Positions 58,918 through 64,000 of a stretch of 64,000 bases of DNA are shown one piece after another. Source of the DNA: an uncultured Alteromonadaceae bacterium. GTDB taxonomy: Bacteria > Pseudomonadota > Gammaproteobacteria > Enterobacterales > Alteromonadaceae. The notes below the pieces were generated by a model. That model was not told where the DNA came from and did not search any database. It saw nothing but the letters and a program-made list of their open reading frames with translations. Location of the stretch: the NCBI GenBank assembly GCA_947494925.1, contig CANLWS010000013.1:124001-188000 (forward strand), read 5' to 3'. A program made the translations under genes and the position numbers. The first letter of the stretch is position 1; every line of letters starts with the position of its first letter.

Positions 58918-59697
58918 TTAAAATCCTATGTTCATTCTGTCGTTCGCCTGGTTTTGCCAGAATTGCATGGATCTCAGCATGCTATTGTAACGATAAGCCA
59001 GAGAAGAATCGCTGAACTGCAGGCCTTCGTGTTCTGAGAATGTATAATGTTCACGATTTTCGAATAGGAATGCAGCTAACTCTGTTTCGTTCTCTACAGC
59101 TTGCTTCACAACATATATCTGAGGCGTAAATGTAGCTATATAGCCGGCAAGAAGATTATTCAGCGATGGCCAGAGTTGTGTTCGTTTTTCTTTGGATAAG
59201 CCAGACGCTAACATCTTTTTTCTAACGTTTGCATTGTGCTCTTTTAGAAGTGTTTTAAATTCTTCCATCATGGCATGAAGTTCAATGAGAGAATTTTGAT
59301 GTAAACGATAATAATCGGGATCTTTGATTTTATTGTATTTATCACCTTGGGCTTTCCAGAGTGGCTCGGCAAGATCATACATTTGTTGATTTCGGATGAA
59401 CAAGTGTGAAATAGCAAAATCGACGGTGTCGATTAAAGCATTCAGTTCAGATAAGTTGGAATTGGGCTCAAATTCTTTTTTTACTTTTTGCAAATTACTT
59501 AACGATGTTTTCTGCTGCTGCAGCATTTGACTCGCGGATTTAGCATTTTTTATTCCAACACTATGCGCCTGCATCACTCTTTCAACATTAAAAAGATAGG
59601 TTTGAATCAGTTTATTCTCCTGTTGCGAATTTTCGGAGCAACTTGCTAAAGTTACTGCAAACAACAGAACTAGCGTGAAACTAAAGATCCTTTTCAT
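58918..59697 (-). CDS. Orphan lipoprotein, helical
   Basis: The 259-residue protein has a lipoprotein signal (VTLASC, C20) and a strongly helical, charged mature region. No known domain is visible; a DUF3080-like identity is possible but not firmly supported. It is convergent with the MntP-like gene and sits 57 bases upstream of lpxH in the minus-strand order. Function unknown. Confidence 0.65.
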   Translation of the reverse strand: MKRIFSFTLVLLFAVTLASCSENSQQENKLIQTYLFNVERVMQAHSVGIKNAKSASQMLQQQKTSLSNLQKVKKEFEPNSNLSELNALIDTVDFAISHLFIRNQQMYDLAEPLWKAQGDKYNKIKDPDYYRLHQNSLIELHAMMEEFKTLLKEHNANVRKKMLASGLSKEKRTQLWPSLNNLLAGYIATFTPQIYVVKQAVENETELAAFLFENREHYTFSEHEGLQFSDSSLAYRYNSMLRSMQFWQNQANDRMNIGF

Positions 59698-59754
59698 AAA
59701 TATTCCCTGTGAGAGTTGTTAAAAAAATAACGTGTTTACTTTGGGGTAATTGGC

Positions 59755-60480
59755 TCAGAATTGCATGTTGGACAATTCTACACCTTCCGCTGAAACTTTA
59801 AGAATGCTGCCTTGCTCGTACCAGTCTCCAAGCACAATGCGCTGTGCAGGGTGGCCATCCACTGTCAGGTCATGTAATGCCGGACGGTGTGTGTGACCAT
59901 GTATCAGCCTGGAAACTTGGTGTTTGCGTAAGGCCTCAACCACTTCCTCGGGAGTGACATCCATAATGTCATTGCTTAACTTCTGTTGGTTTTGCTTGCT
60001 TTTCTTACGTCCATTCTCGGCGATTTTTAATCGGGTTGAGAGTGGCAGACAGAGCATCAATCTAGGCCACCACCATCCACGGGCTTTTTTACGAAACTTC
60101 TGATACACCACATCTCGGGTGCAAAGTTCATCACCATGCATGATCAATGTCGGCGTGCCATAAAGGTCCACCACAACGTGCTCAGGCAGCAATGTCATTG
60201 CGCTGGCCTTTGCATAACGTTGGCGGATAAGAAAGTCCCGATTACCGTGAATAAAGTAGATAGGCACACCTTGCGCTGCGAGGGTTGTAAACGCGTTAGC
60301 TACTTGTGTTGATAGAGGAGTGACATTGTCATCACCGAGCCAGTATTCAAACAGGTCTCCCAAAATATACAGGGCATCTGCTTGCAAGGCGTCTGATGTT
60401 AAAAATCGCATCAGACATTCGGTCATTTCGGGCTGTTCTTCGCTAAGGTGCAGGTCTGCGATGAAGTAAGTGTGTGGCAT
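59755..60480 (-). CDS. lpxH: UDP-2,3-diacylglucosamine diphosphatase
   Basis: The 241-residue enzyme catalyses a step of lipid A synthesis, hydrolysing UDP-2,3-diacylglucosamine at the inner membrane. The metallophosphatase motifs are visible: FIADLHLSE (DxH), GDLFEYWLGDD (GDxxE), HGNRDFL (GNxD) and HGHTHRP (GHxH). The start is at MPHTYF, 60480; the open frame extends to 60708 into the ppiB region but is not coding there. It lies directly downstream of ppiB, a gene order common in gammaproteobacteria. Confidence 0.95.
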   Translation of the reverse strand: MPHTYFIADLHLSEEQPEMTECLMRFLTSDALQADALYILGDLFEYWLGDDNVTPLSTQVANAFTTLAAQGVPIYFIHGNRDFLIRQRYAKASAMTLLPEHVVVDLYGTPTLIMHGDELCTRDVVYQKFRKKARGWWWPRLMLCLPLSTRLKIAENGRKKSKQNQQKLSNDIMDVTPEEVVEALRKHQVSRLIHGHTHRPALHDLTVDGHPAQRIVLGDWYEQGSILKVSAEGVELSNMQF

Positions 60481-60515
60481 ACAGATAGTTGATTCAGCTT
60501 GTTTCTGAAGATAAA

Positions 60516-60534
60516 GGGGCCATAAATAGGCCCC
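60516..60534 (-). terminator. Stem-loop between ppiB and lpxH
   Basis: GGGGCC (60516-60521) and GGCCCC (60529-60534) pair with a 7-base loop, and on the minus strand TTTATC follows. This is a weak terminator or attenuator allowing some readthrough to lpxH. Confidence 0.55.
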
Positions 60535-60547
60535 GCATACGAGTAGG

Positions 60548-61042
60548 TTACTCTGTGACTTCGACTTTTTGGATAACAACGTCTTCCAGCGGAACGTCGT
60601 CATGCATGCCATTTCTGCCAGTGGAAACACCTTTGATTTTGTTAACCACATCCATGCCCTCAGACACTTCAGCAAATACGCAATAGCCCCAGCCTTCCAT
60701 CGACTCACCGCGGAAGTTCAGAAAGTTGTTATCAGCAATATTAATAAAAAATTGAGAAGTTGCTGAATGAGGTTCGTTTGTTCTGGCCATCGCTACTGTT
60801 CCAGTTGCATTGGCTACGCCATTGTTGGCCTCATTCTCGATTGCTGCGTTGGGTGTTTTCTGTTCCATTCCTGGTTCGAATCCACCGCCTTGGATCATAA
60901 ACCCATCGATGACCCGGTGAAAAATGGTGTTGTCATAGTAGCCGGAGTTAACGTACTCCAGAAAGTTCGCCACTGTATTGGGCGCCTTATCAGCCAAGAG
61001 TTTTAGGGTAATAGGCCCATAATTTGTGTGCAACGTTACCAT
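60548..61042 (-). CDS. ppiB: Peptidyl-prolyl cis-trans isomerase B (cyclophilin)
   Basis: The 164-residue cyclophilin has the family active-site elements [37 protein letters not shown] and [10 protein letters not shown]. Start at 61042 (MVTLHTNYG) matches the E. coli PpiB N-terminus; the open frame to 61078 adds nothing conserved. It is cytoplasmic and assists protein folding. It is divergent from cysS. Confidence 0.96.
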   Translation of the reverse strand: MVTLHTNYGPITLKLLADKAPNTVANFLEYVNSGYYDNTIFHRVIDGFMIQGGGFEPGMEQKTPNAAIENEANNGVANATGTVAMARTNEPHSATSQFFINIADNNFLNFRGESMEGWGYCVFAEVSEGMDVVNKIKGVSTGRNGMHDDVPLEDVVIQKVEVTE

Positions 61043-61235
61043 GTAGTTGTCCTGAGTGTTGTAAACAAAGTGCTGCATTTTAGCCTATTGAACAGGTATT
61101 TACAGCTGTCTTCCCAAGCAAATGTAAAAAAGCTCGAAATTTGAGCCCGATTGCTGGTTTAAGTAGGGGCGAAGCGGTGCTAGAATCGGCGTCCAAAAAT
61201 TTTCAAATGACACTGTTTACGAGGACTGTTACGCA

Positions 61236-62621
61236 ATGCTGCAAATTTACAACACACTTACCAGAAAAAAAGAGCAATTTAAGCCTTTGCAACCCGGTAA
61301 AGTTGGTTTGTATGTTTGTGGTATCACTGTGTACGATGTCTGTCACATGGGTCATGCCCGCACTTATCTCAGTTTTGACCTGATGGTTCGTTATCTAAGA
61401 CATAAAGGGTTCGAAGTGAACTACGTCAGAAACATTACGGATGTGGATGACAACATCATCAAGCGGGCCAACGAAAATGGCGAGACTTCTGAGCAGCTGA
61501 CCGAACGTACTATCGCGCTTATGCATGAAGATTTCGCTGCGATAAATTTGCTTGAGCCGGATATTGAACCACGGGTGACTACCCACATTCCTGAAATCAT
61601 CGACGTAATTCAACGCTTGATTGACAAAGGTCATGCCTATCATGCTGACAATGGTGATGTGTTCTTTGATGTCAGCACTTATGAAAAATATGGTGAACTA
61701 GGTCGTCAGGACCTTGAGCAACTTAATGCTGGCGCACGAGTTGATGTGGATACCGGAAAAGACGATCCTCTGGATTTCGTATTGTGGAAATCTGCAAAGC
61801 CAAACGAACCGTTTTGGGATTCGCCATGGGGGCAGGGGCGTCCAGGTTGGCATATTGAGTGTTCAGCGATGAACAGCAAACATCTCGGTACTCACTTTGA
61901 TATTCACGGTGGCGGCTCTGATTTGATATTCCCTCACCACGAAAACGAAGTAGCTCAATCCTGCTGCGCCTTTGATACGCCTTATGTTAACTACTGGATT
62001 CATACCGGCATGGTGCAGGTTAACCAGGAGAAGATGTCTAAATCCTTAGGAAATTTCTTTACGTTGCGGGATGTGCTGCAGGAGTACGATGCGGAAACCT
62101 TACGTTTCTTTCTGATGTCGGCCCAATACCGTAGCCAGCTAAGTTATTCTGAAGACAATATCAAACAAGCCAGATCCGGACTTGAACGGATTTATACCGC
62201 GTTGAGAGATGTTGAGCCCAATCAGCTCATCGATCTCAGTCACGGAGGTTATGTAGAGCGCTTTGATACTGCATTGGATGACGACTTCAATACACCCGAA
62301 GCTTTTTCTGTGCTGTTTGATCTGGCCCGTGACCTGAACAAGATGAAATCTGAAAATGCACAGGAAGCTGCCGATCTGGCGGGAGTGTTGGTGAAGCTCG
62401 GTGGTATTATGGGGATTTTACAGCTTAACCCTAGCGAGTATTTACAGGGAGCGGTCGGCGAAGAAGACAATGTTGCTGAAATTGAGTCTTTGATTAAGGC
62501 GCGAAATGATGCCAGAGCATCAAAAGATTGGGCCGCAGCGGATGCAGCAAGAGATGCGCTGACGGCGCTGAATATCGTCCTGGAAGATGGTCCGGAAGGA
62601 ACGACCTGGCGACGAGCATAA
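61236..62621 (+). CDS. cysS: Cysteinyl-tRNA synthetase
   Basis: The 461-residue class I synthetase shows the HIGH-type motif HMGHART near residue 36, the zinc ligand region ([15 protein letters not shown]), and the KMSKS loop (EKMSKSLGN). The length is typical (about 461). The ATG at 61236 follows ACGAGGACTGTTACGC, with GAGG at spacing 8-9. It charges tRNA-Cys. It is divergent from ppiB. Confidence 0.97.
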   Translation: MLQIYNTLTRKKEQFKPLQPGKVGLYVCGITVYDVCHMGHARTYLSFDLMVRYLRHKGFEVNYVRNITDVDDNIIKRANENGETSEQLTERTIALMHEDFAAINLLEPDIEPRVTTHIPEIIDVIQRLIDKGHAYHADNGDVFFDVSTYEKYGELGRQDLEQLNAGARVDVDTGKDDPLDFVLWKSAKPNEPFWDSPWGQGRPGWHIECSAMNSKHLGTHFDIHGGGSDLIFPHHENEVAQSCCAFDTPYVNYWIHTGMVQVNQEKMSKSLGNFFTLRDVLQEYDAETLRFFLMSAQYRSQLSYSEDNIKQARSGLERIYTALRDVEPNQLIDLSHGGYVERFDTALDDDFNTPEAFSVLFDLARDLNKMKSENAQEAADLAGVLVKLGGIMGILQLNPSEYLQGAVGEEDNVAEIESLIKARNDARASKDWAAADAARDALTALNIVLEDGPEGTTWRRA

Positions 62622-63109
62622 CGGGCATAAAAACTATTCTGATCTGCGCCGCTAAAATTACGCAAGAGGAATAAAGCTAAGTCTCACAGTATTATACATA
62701 AGTAGCGTCGAACTGATTCAGTGCGGCGCTTTGTTGATCAGTAAAGCGCTGCCCAGCGGTGCTCAAGCTAGATTTTCAGTAAGCAGATCTTAGACAATCA
62801 ATCACCAAAAAAACTCTTCCGCTTCTAAAAAAATAATGCGCGTACGGGTTTTCTGGTTTTTCTTTTGGTGCGTTTGTTCGATGACAAAAGCGATTGCTCG
62901 ACGAGACCTGACGATACCATTTTAACGTCAATAGCCCTCTCCAATCCCCTATTGCCCTGCATACTCAACAACGCGAATTGAATTCATTGGGAATCAGGTG
63001 TGATAACACATTAAATTATTGATATTATTAGAAAATGTGAAATCTAATCCTGCCAAGCCTGACAACACCGCCAGTGGAATATTGTTTAGGCACTAAACCA
63101 TAATGTTAG
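62622..63109. other. Intergenic region downstream of cysS
   Basis: No gene is visible. A 10-bp near-perfect inverted repeat, GCGGCGCTTT and AAAGCGCTGC (62723-62752, ten-base loop containing TGATCA), is the only structure. It lacks a T-run, and the cysS terminator is not obvious. The rest is unstructured, with several T/A-rich runs. Confidence 0.4.
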
Positions 63110-63256
63110 TTAGGCATTTGGGAAGCTGAGCGATTTCAGATAACAAATTATATCGATTTGCTGTTTTGCCCATGACGCACTTGCCATGCTCGTCGACAGC
63201 ATGGATACTAAAAACATGTTTGGCCAGATCAATGCTAGGACTTTAATTACACTCAT
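63110..63256 (-). CDS. Possible small exported peptide
   Basis: An ATG at 63256, preceded by GGAG at 7 bases, opens 48 codons with a hydrophobic signal-like start (LALIWPNMFLVSMLSTSMASA) and a short tail ending in NA. It could be a small secreted peptide or a truncated remnant. No family is recognised. It is divergent from the gene at 63380. Confidence 0.3.
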   Translation of the reverse strand: MSVIKVLALIWPNMFLVSMLSTSMASASWAKQQIDIICYLKSLSFPNA

Positions 63257-63379
63257 ATGGATTCTCCAATGCCTTTTGGTATCTCGCAATTTCACTATGG
63301 CGCACCGATGCTGTAAAAGTCGTGAGTCTCTCATATTTGCTACACCAATTAGTTAGATAAATCGTTAAAAGGGATTGAA

Positions 63380-64000
63380 ATGTCTAATACTCAGTTTGCC
63401 TTCTTAAACAAAGAAGATGTTCCAAGTAGAAGCGCATGGCAAGAAGCCATCGATAAATTGGATTTTAAAATCAGGCTGGAACTTCACCCAACTTTGTCAC
63501 CATTTGAAGATGAAGGTTTTTCACCTTGTACCTGGAACGAAACAGACGAAGATGTGGGTTTTGAAATTTTCTACGAACCCTCAGAAGAAATTCATGAAGA
63601 TGATGACAAACTGATTAAGATTATTGGTGATAAAGATTTCTGTATCAGTATGTGTTGGGGTGGAAGCATGAAAGATTGTGCAGCGGCTATGATAGCTAGC
63701 ACAGCTCTTGCCAAAAGCTTTGGTGCTGTTGTTTCCTATGAAGGCGAAGAACCAGAAAAAATCGATGCAATGCTTGTGAATACAAGATCTATAATCGATG
63801 AAGCTGAACTTGAAGAAGAAGCATTAAATGTCGCGAAAGAAATTGAATCTGCTAAAACATCTGGTCCAGCTTCTGAGCTTATTATCAAGGAATTAACGAA
63901 GATAGCAGGCTGCGAGGTTAGCGGAATGGGCATGGGGGGAATGCTCATGATAGGTTTTTCAAATGGCAGTAGTATCACAGCTAAAGCTTTCAGCTGTCGT
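63380..64000 (+). CDS. Unrecognised acidic cytoplasmic protein (3' end outside window)
   Basis: An ATG at 63380 with AAAAGGGA upstream opens a frame that is still open at the last base, giving at least 207 residues. It has an acidic composition, a DFCISMCWGGSMKDC segment, an alanine-rich helix and a GMGMGGMLMIGFSNG segment. There is no signal peptide. No family is recognised; it resembles the general style of small cytoplasmic immunity or stress proteins, but that is not support for a function. Confidence 0.6.
   Translation, partial: MSNTQFAFLNKEDVPSRSAWQEAIDKLDFKIRLELHPTLSPFEDEGFSPCTWNETDEDVGFEIFYEPSEEIHEDDDKLIKIIGDKDFCISMCWGGSMKDCAAAMIASTALAKSFGAVVSYEGEEPEKIDAMLVNTRSIIDEAELEEEALNVAKEIESAKTSGPASELIIKELTKIAGCEVSGMGMGGMLMIGFSNGSSITAKAFSCR

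Noticed and set aside
60481-60708. N-terminal extension of the lpxH frame
   Set aside because: These codons overlap ppiB on the same strand in another frame; homologues start at MPHTYF.

Overview
The window is a contiguous stretch of a Gram-negative gammaproteobacterial chromosome, most likely a marine Alteromonadales-type bacterium. The evidence is the gene content: an alginate-lyase locus with a very large TonB-dependent receptor, GlyGly-CTERM and PEP-CTERM surface proteins, the prkA-yeaH-spoVR stress operon, fadH, miaE, and the lpxH-ppiB-cysS neighbourhood. There are no rRNA or tRNA genes, no CRISPR array and no intact insertion sequence. The assignment to a lineage is inferred from gene content only.

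Layout. (1) 1-8.6 kb: the 3' part of a wax-ester synthase/DGAT gene, an uncharacterised DUF1439-like protein, a secreted beta-propeller protein with a GlyGly-CTERM tail, a LytS/LytTR two-component pair, a GMC oxidoreductase, a small exported protein and a decayed reading frame. (2) 8.6-15.1 kb: a lipid/carbonyl oxidation block, with a TetR regulator divergent from a crotonase and a FadH-type 2,4-dienoyl-CoA reductase, followed convergently by a two-subunit molybdenum hydroxylase of the isoquinoline oxidoreductase type. (3) 15.2-20 kb: spoVR, yeaH and prkA in one minus-strand operon. (4) 20.2-25.3 kb: oxidative-stress and iron genes (sodB, grxD, bfd, a 2-Cys peroxiredoxin), a Yip1-type membrane protein, a glutathione transferase-like protein and a phytanoyl-CoA dioxygenase-like protein.

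(5) 25.8-36.7 kb: the alginate locus. A PL7 alginate lyase lipoprotein with a discoidin-type domain faces a 1215-residue repetitive lipoprotein and a 1009-residue TonB-dependent receptor. A membrane-anchored AraC regulator follows. The lyase and receptor promoters both carry TGGT-N2-ACCA palindromes of the type used by uronate-responsive GntR regulators. The proposed working model is surface lysis, surface binding and TonB-driven import, with the large repetitive lipoprotein as the candidate new component.

(6) 36.7-43.4 kb: accessory genes, including a DUF2306 membrane protein, a 53-residue lipoprotein, a relic of the 5' end of miaE, a CadC-like TPR regulator divergent from a fatty-acid hydroxylase, intact miaE, an orphan protein of possible cytolysin type and a PEP-CTERM protein. 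(7) 43.5-49.4 kb: a hybrid histidine kinase, a NarL-type response regulator, a second membrane AraC regulator, a TPR protein and an M20D amidohydrolase. (8) 49.5-54.2 kb: an M13 metallopeptidase lipoprotein, a LysR regulator, an SDR and a DoxX protein. (9) 54.4-58.9 kb: a three-gene operon of a collagen-like/PhoX-like lipoprotein, a diheme lipoprotein with an EF-hand and an MntP-like membrane protein. (10) 58.9-64 kb: an orphan lipoprotein, lpxH, ppiB, cysS, a mostly empty 760-base gap and an unrecognised acidic protein cut off by the window edge.
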